Part shown: positions 6,801 through 13,945 of the stretch, one piece after another
How the letters are laid out: every line of letters begins with the position of its first letter
How positions within the stretch are numbered: position 1 is the stretch's first letter
From: JBGSWL01 sp041752455
GTDB taxonomy: Bacteria > Pseudomonadota > Alphaproteobacteria > Rhizobiales > Rhizobiaceae
Assembly: GCA_041752455.1 (NCBI GenBank)
Contig: JBGSWL010000179.1
Span: 1-13,945, forward strand
Direction of reading: 5' to 3'
Length of the DNA stretch: 13,945 nt
Notes under the pieces: model-generated
What the model was told of the DNA's origin: nothing
The model's input: the letters and a program-made list of their open reading frames with translations, nothing else
The model's database searches: none
Made by a program: the position numbers and the translations under genes

Positions 6801-8248
6801 TAATCGTTTTTTTGCTCTCTGATCGACTTCTTGTCACCAATGGCCGGTATTGTGACAATGAATTGCGCGCCCTCGCCGAGCTTGGAGCGGATCGTAAGGC
6901 GCCCTTCGTGCCGGGTGACGAGGTGTTTGACGATCGCAAGGCCAAGACCGGTGCCCTGTTTGCCTCGCGAGGAATCCACATCAACGCGGTAGAACCGTTC
7001 TGTCAGGCGCGGAATGTGCTCGTCGGCGATGCCCGGACCGTAGTCGCGCACCTCGATCGTCCACGCGCTGAGGCCGCCGAGGCTGGTTGCGTCCATCAGC
7101 ACATCGACCTTCTTGCCCGGCCCGCCATATTTGATGGCGTTCTCGATCAGGTTGCTGAACATCTGGATCAGTTCGTCCCGCCCGCCGTGCACCAGCGCGT
7201 GCCTTGCCTGCATCGTCGCATCGTAACTGATGGTCACATCATGGGTGCGCGCCATCGGCTGCATCGTGCCGACGACATGCGTCAGCACGTCCGCCAGATC
7301 CACCTCGCCGTAGGCGGAGCGGCCCAGCGCGGTCTCGAACCGGCTGAGCGACAGGAGATCATCAATCAGACGCGACATGCGTTCGGCCTGCTGCTGCATG
7401 ATGGCAAGGAACCGGTCGCGCGCCGGCGCATCTTCGCGGGCCGGTCCGGCCAGTGTTTCAATGAAACCGGTCAGCGAGGCGAGCGGCGTACGCAACTCAT
7501 GGCTGGCATTGGCGATGAAGTCGGAGCGCATGCGCTCGGACCGGCGCAGTTCGGCCAGATCACGGAAATGCATCACGAAACCATCCTCGGCCGCCGTTCC
7601 GGTATCCAGCGGCTGGATCGAGACCAGATGCCAGCGCTCGCGTGGCGTTCGTTCGACATATTCGACCGGCGATGGTCGCCCGCCATCCAGAGCGCTCTGC
7701 AGCATTTCAAGAATGTCGGGCGAGCGAAACCGGATCAGCGCGGAGGCGCCGCTTTGCATGTCGCCCAGCATGCGGCGGTATTCCGTGTTGACATGGCGCA
7801 CTGTGCCGCGGCCATCGAGAAGCAACACAGGCTCAGGAACCCCATCGAGCACAGGCCCCAGATGTTCAAGATCCGGCGCTGCCCGCCCCTCGCGCACCGC
7901 ATCGGCGCGGCGGGCGCGTGCGGAACGCACCGGCGCAATCACGCTCACGGCAATCATCACCGCGCTGAGCCCCACTGCGAGCCCGGCGCTTATCTTGCCG
8001 GTGCCCCAGAGCATGGCAAACAGGAAAACCGCAGCGGCAAGCGGCCAGCGGTTTGCGACCAGCCTTCGCTTCATGTCTGCGGTCAGACCCGCAGCCGTGC
8101 TTTTTTCCTGTGTGGCCAAGCTGTTCACTCCGGCGCCGTCCGATACGGCGCTGCCACGGGCACTTCCTGCATATGGCTGGACGCCATCAAACGGAAGCCC
8201 TAGCGTGTTTGACGACCATTTCTTGGCCACAGATGATGACAGCCACAT
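6785..8248 (-). CDS. phoR: Phosphate regulon sensor histidine kinase PhoR (start uncertain)
   Basis: PhoR is the inner-membrane kinase that phosphorylates PhoB when phosphate is scarce. Numbered from the longest start (487 residues), a hydrophobic hairpin spans about 69-106 and a PAS domain about 127-230. The dimerisation/phosphoacceptor helix has NASHELRTPLASL with His250. The ATPase domain has the N-box NLIENAIKYG (366-375), the G1 box DYGPGI (402-407), the F-box TERFYRVD and the G2 box GTGLGLAIVKH (432-442). All core motifs are intact. The start is unclear. The ATG at 8248 lies inside an inverted repeat in the divergent control region and has no ribosome-binding site. GTG at 8128 or ATG at 8074 (MKRRLVANRW, just before the first membrane segment) would leave room for a promoter and may be more realistic. 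It lies directly upstream of the pst operon and divergent from ppk2. No phoB is in the window. Confidence 0.93.
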   Translation of the reverse strand: MWLSSSVAKKWSSNTLGLPFDGVQPYAGSARGSAVSDGAGVNSLATQEKSTAAGLTADMKRRLVANRWPLAAAVFLFAMLWGTGKISAGLAVGLSAVMIAVSVIAPVRSARARRADAVREGRAAPDLEHLGPVLDGVPEPVLLLDGRGTVRHVNTEYRRMLGDMQSGASALIRFRSPDILEMLQSALDGGRPSPVEYVERTPRERWHLVSIQPLDTGTAAEDGFVMHFRDLAELRRSERMRSDFIANASHELRTPLASLTGFIETLAGPAREDAPARDRFLAIMQQQAERMSRLIDDLLSLSRFETALGRSAYGEVDLADVLTHVVGTMQPMARTHDVTISYDATMQARHALVHGGRDELIQMFSNLIENAIKYGGPGKKVDVLMDATSLGGLSAWTIEVRDYGPGIADEHIPRLTERFYRVDVDSSRGKQGTGLGLAIVKHLVTRHEGRLTIRSKLGEGAQFIVTIPAIGDKKSIREQKNDYMTTA

Positions 8249-8266
8249 GAAGCCATGTGGCGACAG
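8225..8266. promoter_or_regulatory. phoR/ppk2 divergent control region with 8-bp inverted repeat and PhoB-like half-sites
   Basis: GCCACATG (8242-8249) and CATGTGGC (8254-8261) form a perfect inverted repeat with a 4-base spacer. On the minus strand it is flanked by CTGTCGC (8266-8260) and CTGTCAT (8242-8236), which resemble single PhoB half-sites. They are 24 bases apart, not the 11 or 22 expected for tandem Pho repeats, so PhoB binding is only a suggestion. The symmetric core looks more like a dimeric regulator's operator or a short hairpin. Confidence 0.45.
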
Positions 8267-8286
8267 TTGAACGAAGGCAGTACCCG

Positions 8287-9180
8287 ATGACGACCAGCGC
8301 CAAACAAAAAGACAGGACCGTTTCCATCACCGTCAACGGGACCAAGCGGCGTTTCGATATCGACAATCCGAAACTGCCCGACTGGATCGACGACAATGAC
8401 CTGATCGCCGGCGGCTATCCCTACCATGAGAAGCTCGACAGCGACGTCTATGAAAAAGAGCTGGAGCGACTGCAGGTCGAACTGGTCGAGATGCTGACCC
8501 ACCTGCAGAACACCGGCGGACGACTTGTCGTTGTTTTCGAAGGACGCGATGCGGCCGGCAAAGGCGGATCGATCAAGGTTCTGACGGAGTATCTGAACCC
8601 ACGTTCCGTACGCGTTGTCGCCCTGCCGAAACCATCGGACCGCGAACAAGGCCAATGGTATTTCCAACGTTATGCCAACCACCTGCCATCAGCCGGTGAA
8701 ATCGCGGTTTTTGACCGGTCATGGTACAACCGTGGCGGCGTCGAACCGGTGATGGGCTTTTGCACCCCTGCGCAGCATGAAGCATTCCTGCGGGAGGCTC
8801 CGGCGTTCGAGCGGATGATCACCGGCGAAGGGATCATCCTGATCAAGTTCTGGCTCAGCATCGGTCAGGAAACCCAGTTGAAGCGCTTTCATGACCGGCG
8901 GCACAGCACCCTGACGCACTGGAAGCTGTCGGAAATCGACATTGTCGGCATGTCCAAATGGGATGCTTACACCAAGGCGCGCGATGAAATGCTGGCAGCC
9001 ACGCACACCAGCCACGCACCATGGACGATCGTTCGCTACAACGACAAGAAGCGCGGCCGACTGGAGGCTCTGCGCCACATCCTGCGGACCGTCGACTACA
9101 AGGGTCGCAGCCTCAAGGTGATCGGCGAGCCCAACACGGCGCTGATCGGATCCGGGCCAAAGTTGCCGGGCCACCCGTAA
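8287..9180 (+). CDS. ppk2: Polyphosphate kinase 2 (PPK2 class I)
   Basis: PPK2 enzymes transfer phosphate between inorganic polyphosphate and nucleotides in the cytoplasm; class I single-domain forms mostly phosphorylate nucleoside diphosphates. The 297 residues hold Walker A GRDAAGKGG (86-94), Walker B FDRSWYNRGGVE (142-153, followed by PVMGF), and the lid region RRHSTLTHWKLS (204-215). Length and one-domain layout fit class I. In Walker B, the Gly at 150 stands where I recall Ala in many relatives (NRAGVE). The ATG at 8287 has GAAGG (8273-8277) 9 bases upstream; a longer GTG start at 8257 would begin inside the inverted repeat and is less likely. It is divergent from phoR, as I recall for rhizobial genomes, which suggests that polyphosphate turnover is tied to phosphate supply. 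It converges with the next gene at a 15-base gap. Confidence 0.93.
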   Translation: MTTSAKQKDRTVSITVNGTKRRFDIDNPKLPDWIDDNDLIAGGYPYHEKLDSDVYEKELERLQVELVEMLTHLQNTGGRLVVVFEGRDAAGKGGSIKVLTEYLNPRSVRVVALPKPSDREQGQWYFQRYANHLPSAGEIAVFDRSWYNRGGVEPVMGFCTPAQHEAFLREAPAFERMITGEGIILIKFWLSIGQETQLKRFHDRRHSTLTHWKLSEIDIVGMSKWDAYTKARDEMLAATHTSHAPWTIVRYNDKKRGRLEALRHILRTVDYKGRSLKVIGEPNTALIGSGPKLPGHP

Positions 9181-9195
9181 AAGGCGGGCGCCGGG

Positions 9196-10305
9196 TTAGC
9201 CCTCCACGCCGCGCAGGCGCACCGACAACAGCTTCACTGGTGCCTGGCCGTTCTCGATATCGGCGCGCAGGGCAATGACACCACCCGTTGCAGGCGGCAG
9301 GACGTCCGGAAGCATGATCTCGATCAGGTATTCCTGATCGGCCTGTCCGACATTGAAGCGTCGCCGTCCGCATCCGCCCATAGGGCCGAAGTCGCAGGTC
9401 ACGGCAACCTGCGTCGACTGGCCTTCTTCCGTGCGCATCACGAGCGACAATTGTACGGGCTTGCCGACATGCATCTGGAGCGTGCCCGGCGGAACGTCCA
9501 CAAGAACCACGCCTTCGGGCGACGGCGTCACGATGCGGGCAAAATTGCCGAACGGGTCGGTCTCGATGGAGGCGGTGGCGCCGCCTTGCAAGCCAAGCGT
9601 TGTCGGGTCGGCCGGCGTGAACAGCACGACCCAGCCGTCTTGCGTCGCTGCCTCTGTGTCAGCCGCGCGGCGAACCGGTGCTGTTGCCGTGCCTGGATCA
9701 AGGGCGGTAAAATCCTCGCCTTCGAGGCGTACCGGCGGATTGGCGACCGACGTATCGCGATCGGCCTCGCTGACAAATGCCCCTGACGTGATGACCCACC
9801 AGAGCCCGGCAACGAAAAGCGCAATCAGCACGACCACGCTGAACATCGCGGCAAACGGCCCGCGGCGCAGCCGGAACACGGTTCCGACGGGCTTTTCGGA
9901 CGCGTTGACAGGAGCATTGCGCCGACCGGATTTCGGTTTGGCGCGAACCTCTGGCCGCGGTTCGGCGCGCAGGCCCGGCTCTGCCGGTCGCACGTTGTTT
10001 CCGCCGACCGGCGGCACATCCCGGCTGAAACCCGGCTCGGGCGCAATTTTCGGAGCGGGGTCCGATGCCGGGCGCTGCCTTGGCTCCATCTTCGGAGACG
10101 GTGACTGATACTCGGCTTCGACGCGCCGGATGGCATCTTCGAGCGCGCGGGCCTGAGCCCGCTGGGCATCAACCGAAGCGCCACGCGCCGCGGCAGAACG
10201 CTGCATGGCGGACACGGCGGCGCCATACACCCGCTCCCGGAAGGCGGGATCGGCCGCGTTGCCCTTTTGCAATGCATTGCGCAGGGTGGCTTCGAGACCG
10301 CTCAC
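9196..10305 (-). CDS. Single-pass membrane protein of unknown function
   Basis: I do not recognise a named family. The 369 residues have an N-terminal cytoplasmic part: a helical segment 1-65 (MSGLEATLRNALQKGNAADP and onward) and a Pro/Arg/Lys-rich linker of about 68-140. One membrane segment follows at about 151-173, preceded by RLRRG, so the C-terminal about 195 residues should be periplasmic. That part looks beta-rich and carries a Cys pair in CDFGPMGGCG that could form a disulfide. It contains VDVPPGTLQMHVGKPVQ, which reads like a carbohydrate- or ligand-binding jelly-roll, but this is only an impression. The start is a GTG at 10303-10305 with a poor ribosome-binding site; the next in-frame ATG (residue 34) would cut off the helical N-terminus. 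It is convergent with ppk2 and separated from the tolC-like gene upstream by a strong terminator, so it probably has its own promoter in 10306-10346. Confidence 0.85.
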   Translation of the reverse strand: MSGLEATLRNALQKGNAADPAFRERVYGAAVSAMQRSAAARGASVDAQRAQARALEDAIRRVEAEYQSPSPKMEPRQRPASDPAPKIAPEPGFSRDVPPVGGNNVRPAEPGLRAEPRPEVRAKPKSGRRNAPVNASEKPVGTVFRLRRGPFAAMFSVVVLIALFVAGLWWVITSGAFVSEADRDTSVANPPVRLEGEDFTALDPGTATAPVRRAADTEAATQDGWVVLFTPADPTTLGLQGGATASIETDPFGNFARIVTPSPEGVVLVDVPPGTLQMHVGKPVQLSLVMRTEEGQSTQVAVTCDFGPMGGCGRRRFNVGQADQEYLIEIMLPDVLPPATGGVIALRADIENGQAPVKLLSVRLRGVEG

Positions 10306-10346
10306 GCCACTTTTCCCGTCACTTTATCGGCCTTTTCCCGGCAAAG
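10306..10346. other. Short A+T-richer spacer before the hypothetical membrane protein gene
   Basis: This spacer lies between the tolC-like terminator and the GTG start at 10305. It is too short for confident promoter calls; no clear -35/-10 pair was seen. It should nevertheless hold the promoter of the minus-strand gene, since the terminator upstream would block read-through. Confidence 0.25.
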
Positions 10347-10385
10347 AAAAAAGTGCCATGCCCCGTATTGCTTGGGACATGGCAC
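10347..10385 (-). terminator. Rho-independent terminator of the tolC-like gene
   Basis: Bases 10353-10364 pair with 10374-10385 (GTGCCATGCCCC with GGGACATGGCAC, 12 pairs with one wobble) around a 9-base loop. On the minus strand the stem is followed directly by six T and then CTTT. It sits 43 bases after the tolC-like stop, and should end the adhesin/tolC transcript before the hypothetical membrane protein gene. Confidence 0.9.
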
Positions 10386-10427
10386 AAATCGTTGTGCGTG
10401 GAAAGGGTTGGTCGCCGCAGCGACTGC

Positions 10428-11993
10428 TCAGCCGGCGCGGTCGCCCCGGCTGATCCAGGTCTGGCGAAGGGCGTCGGCCATTTCGGACACGCTCATCGCC
10501 TGGGAAATCGGCACATCATGCGGATCGACGCCGATCGACGCGTAGACCGCCGCAAAGGCATTTTGAAGGTCGGCATAGGCCACATCGAATTCGACCGAGG
10601 CGACCAGCGTGTTCATCTCCTCACGGATCAATGTCTGTTCGCTGGCCGCTCCGCCATTCACCGAAACCCTGGTCTGCTCCAGAATGTTGCGTTGGATGTT
10701 GTAGTATTCAGCCGCTGTCGCTGCCGATTTGCGCAGCAGCTTGTAGCGGGCTTGCGCGATGTGGACCTGCGTTGCGATTGCCATGGCAAGGGCACGTCCC
10801 TGCGCTTCGATCACGGACGCCTCTGCCTCCACTGCGCCTTTGCGCGCCGGATAGGCGAAAATGCGCATGACGTTCCAGGACGCCTTGGCGCCGTAGCTCA
10901 CCCAGTTGTTGTTGTAGAGGAAATCATTGGTGTCGAGGTTGAGCCCGGCATAGAGCGCCGGCGACGGGAGAAGCTCGAGGATTGCCGCGTCGAATTCCTT
11001 CTCGTTGATGCGCATCTTGTAGAGGAGCTCGCGCATTTCGGGCCGGTTGCGGAGCGCATCGACCACTGCTTCCTCGCCAATCCCGTCCAAAGCAATGTCG
11101 CCGATGTCGCGCTTGGGAATGACCAGCGCGAATGGCGTGCCCGGCCGGACATTGATCAAGGCCGCAAGCTGCGCCTTGGCCGTCACCAGTTCACGGTCAA
11201 GCCGCTGGATCTGCCGCTTGATGTCGACGAGTTCACGCTCGTAGGTCAGGGCCGCCAGCGGCGATGTCTGCCCTGCTTTGCGAATCGCCTGCGTCTGGGA
11301 TTGCGCCTTGACGACCCGGCCTTCCAGTTCGCGGAAACCGGAGAGAAGCCGCTCGGCCGAAACCGCGCGCCAGTATGCCGTGCGCGTATCCTCGATGATG
11401 CGGTTGACGATCTTGCGCTTCGTCTCTTCGGCAATCAGTGCCTTGTCGGCCGATTGCTTGGCGCGGACATAGGACAGGCCGAAGTCGAGGATATGCCAGG
11501 TGAAAGTCAGGTCGCCGGACAGTGCCGCCTTCTCGCTCGAAAACGACGGCTCGGCCGACCGGATGCCCGACACCAGCGTTTGCGAGTAGCTTGCAGACAC
11601 TGTGTTGCGGCCAGCATAGCCCGCATTGGCAACCAGTTGCGGCAGCATGTCGGCCCCCGCCCGCTGCAACTGGCTCTTTCCGAGCGCCACCTGCATCATC
11701 TCGACCCGGTGATCGAGATTGTATTTCAGCGCCCGCGCCATCGCCTCATACAGCCCGATCGACTGGGTGACCGCTTCCTGGTCCGCGTTAAGATTGGCGA
11801 GGTTCGTTTCCGCCGCGACCGTGAGTTCCGTCTCGGTCAGCGGAACAGGCGTGACGGTGCAACCGGCGAGCAGGTGCGCGCCGAAAGCGGCAATGATGCC
11901 CATCCGGGCCGACGGCAGGACACGCGAACGTCCCGCCTTGATTTCAGACGAACCACAGGTTCGCGGCAAGGTTGTATGATCAGTCGAGTTCAT
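10428..11993 (-). CDS. TolC-family outer membrane lipoprotein (type I secretion/efflux channel)
   Basis: TolC-type proteins form trimeric outer membrane channels that let inner-membrane exporters push substrates straight out of the cell. The 521 residues contain two outer membrane efflux repeats (roughly 75-270 and 290-500), rich in long helices with heptad-like segments. There is a lipobox LLAGC with the lipidation Cys at 45, so the protein is probably lipid-anchored in the outer membrane, as in OprM-type channels. The ATG at 11993 is used; from the later ATG at residue 31 the signal peptide would be only 14 residues with no positive charge, so the longer or an intermediate start is likelier. 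It begins 19 bases after the adhesin gene ends and so is probably co-transcribed, suggesting it exports that protein. The ABC exporter and adaptor of such a system are not in the window. A strong terminator follows. Confidence 0.88.
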   Translation of the reverse strand: MNSTDHTTLPRTCGSSEIKAGRSRVLPSARMGIIAAFGAHLLAGCTVTPVPLTETELTVAAETNLANLNADQEAVTQSIGLYEAMARALKYNLDHRVEMMQVALGKSQLQRAGADMLPQLVANAGYAGRNTVSASYSQTLVSGIRSAEPSFSSEKAALSGDLTFTWHILDFGLSYVRAKQSADKALIAEETKRKIVNRIIEDTRTAYWRAVSAERLLSGFRELEGRVVKAQSQTQAIRKAGQTSPLAALTYERELVDIKRQIQRLDRELVTAKAQLAALINVRPGTPFALVIPKRDIGDIALDGIGEEAVVDALRNRPEMRELLYKMRINEKEFDAAILELLPSPALYAGLNLDTNDFLYNNNWVSYGAKASWNVMRIFAYPARKGAVEAEASVIEAQGRALAMAIATQVHIAQARYKLLRKSAATAAEYYNIQRNILEQTRVSVNGGAASEQTLIREEMNTLVASVEFDVAYADLQNAFAAVYASIGVDPHDVPISQAMSVSEMADALRQTWISRGDRAG

Positions 11994-12012
11994 GTCCTGG
12001 TCCCCGGTAAAG

Positions 12013-13945
12013 TCAGCTTGGCAGTTGCAGCAGTGCGTTGATGTGTTTGCTTGTTTCGGCTCGAGAGGCCGTCTCGAAGGCAGTGGTGCGGCGCTCGGTA
12101 AGCCCGGCAGCGGCTTCAGTTGCCGTCGCCACTCCGGCTTGGATGGTCCCTGTGACCAGATCGATCGTCACCGGGACAATGCCCGTCGTGCCATCTTCGA
12201 GGGTCACCACGATGTCGAGCGCCAACACTTCGGCATCGGCAGGCCGTTCGACGATCACGAGGTTGCTGGTCGCTTGGCGGATCCAGCCTGGCAGGGCAGA
12301 GCCGCCCGGACCTTCGACTGCAAAACTTGCGACCCGGCCGAAGCGCTCGCCGGCGTACCGGTCGAGCATTTCGATATAGACCTCGCCCTGCCACACCATG
12401 GTGCGGATCACGACGTTTTCGCCATAGGCGCCAACACCGGCACCGACATCGCCGCCGAGCCACGGATGGGTGCTGTCGCCATGGGCACCATAGTCCGTCC
12501 GGTCCGCCTGATCTCGCTGATACAGGCGTTCCATCCAGGCAATCACGTCATCAATGAAGTGCGGGCCGTTCAGTTCTGTATCGTTTGCCGGATCGCCGAA
12601 GCCGTCGATGGCATCACTGACCGGGTGGTCAGCATCGTCGATGCCGATGCGGACCGGTCCGAGCGGACCCATGGCATGCACCGTGTTCGTGATGAACCTC
12701 GGATTGCGGATTGGCTCGTCAGGCCCTTGCGGCGCTGGCGAGACGACAGGCGGCAATGCTTCCGGCTGGTCCGCCACGTATGGCAGGGGGCGGACCTGAT
12801 GCAGGAACGTCACCGTTGTCTGGCCGCCCTGACCATCGTCGGCAGTGACCGTGATTTCGAACAGTCCCCGTCCGTCGATGCCGCCGGCAATGGTTCCCGG
12901 CGCAGGCGTACCGGAAATGATGCCCGTTGCCGGATCGATGGTCAGTCCGTCCGGCAGACCGATGGCCGTAAAGGTCAGCGTGTCTTCGTCCGGATCATCG
13001 AGGGCCGAGGCCGTGGGGATCGTGATCGGGGTCGAGACATAGCTCTCCTGATCCGGGAGGTCGGCAATCGTCACCGGCGCCGGATTGACGACATTGATCG
13101 TCAGCGGAACTTCGGCAGTGTTGCCCTGCGGATCGGTGGCAATGATCGTCACGGCATAGGGACCGTTGACCGAGGCATCGTTGGCCGGGGTCCCCGAAAT
13201 CACGCCGGTGACCGGATCGATGGTCAGTCCGACAGGCAGGTTTGTTGCCGTGAATGTCAGCGGGTCGCCTTCCGCATCGCCGAAGTACGGCGACAGGTCG
13301 ACAGGAGGCATCGGCAGCGCATCCGTGAGGTTCAGCGGATCGACAAGACCGTCCGGATTTACAACCGGCGGATTGACCGGGTTGTAGAGAGGGTCTCTCG
13401 GATCGGTCGCCGGATCGTTCGGATTGACCACCTGCACCGGATCATTGATGCCGGTGATGGTGACGGTGAGCGTCGCCGTGTCGGTGCCGCCCTGCCCGTC
13501 CGAAATCGTGTAAGTGACGACTTCTGTCGCGGTCTCGCCCAGCGTCAGCTGGTTGGCCACGGCATTCGGCGTGAAGGTCCATGCGCCGTCATGGGCCAGT
13601 TGCAGCGTTCCATGGGTCAGGCTGATGGTCGCTGGTGTCCCCGGGCCGACCGGCTGACCGCCTGCTGCCGTCACGGTGACCGGATCACTGTCAGGCGCCG
13701 TATCGGCATCGCCGGTAGCCGGATCAGTCAACACGTTGCCTGACTGGACCGCATCCTCGCTTGCGGTTGCAAGGTCATCAACCGCAATCGGCGGAAGATT
13801 GCTGACGACGATCGTCACATTGGTGGTGAACATCGCGCCCGACGGATCGGTGGCGGTGACCGGGATCACATAGGTGCCGGGGTTGAGCGGATCGCCGCCC
13901 TGGCTGGCGTCCGCCGACGGGGTGCCGGAGATGATGCCGGTTGCC
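12013..13945 (-). CDS. Large Ig/cadherin-like repeat surface protein (C-terminal part, 5' end outside window)
   Basis: The open frame runs off the right edge and gives about 643 C-terminal residues. Numbered from residue 1 at 13869, a partial Ig-like unit (ATGIISGTP onward) ends at about 22 and a VCBS/cadherin-like unit covers about 80-146 (GTLQLAHDGAWTFTPN, VVTYTISDGQGG, VTITGINDP). A Pro/Asn-rich linker (146-190) leads to two putative-Ig (He_PIG-like) units at about 198-263 and 290-357, each with LTFTA, GLTIDP.TG.ISGTP and D.QG. signatures. The last about 250 residues are not repetitive and include GRVASFAVEGPGG and LPGWIRQ. They end in HINALLQLPS and may hold the type I secretion signal. 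No RTX nonapeptides were seen in this part. This composition is typical of large secreted adhesins or biofilm proteins. The TolC-like gene 19 bases downstream supports type I export. The substrate and binding partner are unknown. Confidence 0.85.
   Translation of the reverse strand, partial: ATGIISGTPSADASQGGDPLNPGTYVIPVTATDPSGAMFTTNVTIVVSNLPPIAVDDLATASEDAVQSGNVLTDPATGDADTAPDSDPVTVTAAGGQPVGPGTPATISLTHGTLQLAHDGAWTFTPNAVANQLTLGETATEVVTYTISDGQGGTDTATLTVTITGINDPVQVVNPNDPATDPRDPLYNPVNPPVVNPDGLVDPLNLTDALPMPPVDLSPYFGDAEGDPLTFTATNLPVGLTIDPVTGVISGTPANDASVNGPYAVTIIATDPQGNTAEVPLTINVVNPAPVTIADLPDQESYVSTPITIPTASALDDPDEDTLTFTAIGLPDGLTIDPATGIISGTPAPGTIAGGIDGRGLFEITVTADDGQGGQTTVTFLHQVRPLPYVADQPEALPPVVSPAPQGPDEPIRNPRFITNTVHAMGPLGPVRIGIDDADHPVSDAIDGFGDPANDTELNGPHFIDDVIAWMERLYQRDQADRTDYGAHGDSTHPWLGGDVGAGVGAYGENVVIRTMVWQGEVYIEMLDRYAGERFGRVASFAVEGPGGSALPGWIRQATSNLVIVERPADAEVLALDIVVTLEDGTTGIVPVTIDLVTGTIQAGVATATEAAAGLTERRTTAFETASRAETSKHINALLQLPS
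12799..13278 (-). repeat. Two tandem Ig-like (He_PIG-type) coding repeats
   Basis: Units at about 13081-13278 and 12799-13002 encode about 66-68 residues each and share the core GLTIDP.TG.ISGTP and the words LTFTA and D.QG. The DNA is also similar over the core, for example CCGGATCGATGGTCAGTCCG in both. A third copy of the core is cut by the right window edge (13917-13945), so more copies probably lie outside. Confidence 0.75.

Noticed and set aside
6755..8203. 482-codon plus-strand open frame opposite phoR
   Set aside because: The minus strand encodes every histidine kinase box. The plus frame has no known motif and starts inside the Pho box region.
9150..9206. Possible terminator between ppk2 and the hypothetical gene
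   Set aside because: GGGC/GCCC words can pair only imperfectly and there is no T-run on either strand.
10065..12041. 658-codon plus-strand open frame opposite the TolC-like gene
   Set aside because: It is the mirror of a gene with a lipobox and TolC family features. Its own translation has no domain signature and it runs through the terminator hairpin.
12799..13278. Possible CRISPR or satellite array because of repeated words
   Set aside because: The repeats are protein-coding Ig-like units of about 200 bases with diverged copies, not short identical repeats with spacers.
11992..13743. 583-codon plus-strand open frame opposite the adhesin
   Set aside because: It is antisense to recognisable VCBS and Ig-like repeats and inherits its repetitiveness from them.

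Overview
The window reads as alphaproteobacterial (Hyphomicrobiales, rhizobium-like) DNA over most of its length. It holds a phosphate-starvation locus running leftward (phoR, then pstS-pstC-pstA-pstB-phoU), with a PPK2 polyphosphate kinase gene divergent from phoR. From memory, the ppk2/phoR/pstSCAB/phoU order and the long extra domains of PstA and PstC match the rhizobial pho locus. To the right are a single-pass membrane protein of unknown function, a TolC-family outer membrane lipoprotein, and the C-terminal part of a large Ig/cadherin-repeat surface protein that continues past the right edge.

The left end is different. dapD (+ strand) and phoU (- strand) converge there. Both look like beta/gammaproteobacterial proteins, and their DNA is richer in GC: sampled 60-base lines hand-count at 68-75%, against 60-62% in pstA. 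pstB lies between the two styles. Its N-terminal ~40% reads alpha-like and its C-terminal ~60% reads beta/gamma-like, and the hand-counted GC changes in the same place (about 66% over 1981-2280, about 59% over 2281-2700). This points either to recombination inside pstB or to a chimeric contig joined at the conserved PstB core near 2330-2410. The phoB gene expected after phoU in rhizobia is absent.

Layout: 1-209 no supported gene; 210-1043 dapD (+); 1096-1875 phoU (-); 1886-2707 pstB (-); 2717-4075 pstA (-); 4072-5532 pstC (-); a hairpin terminator/attenuator at 5549-5582; 5597-6652 pstS (-), preceded by a good Pho box at 6766-6783; 6785 to about 8074-8248 phoR (-, start uncertain); 8287-9180 ppk2 (+); 9196-10305 hypothetical membrane protein (-); a strong terminator at 10347-10385; 10428-11993 TolC-like lipoprotein (-); 12013-13945 partial adhesin (-).

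How it works together: PhoR (with a PhoB partner not in the window) would switch on the pst operon through the Pho box when phosphate is scarce. PstSCAB imports phosphate, and PhoU couples transporter status to PhoR. PPK2 interconverts polyphosphate and nucleotides. The attenuator after pstS would let the periplasmic binding protein be made in excess over the membrane components. The adhesin and TolC genes look like a second unit: a secreted surface protein and the outer membrane channel of a type I exporter. No tRNA, rRNA, insertion sequence, CRISPR array or phage gene was seen.
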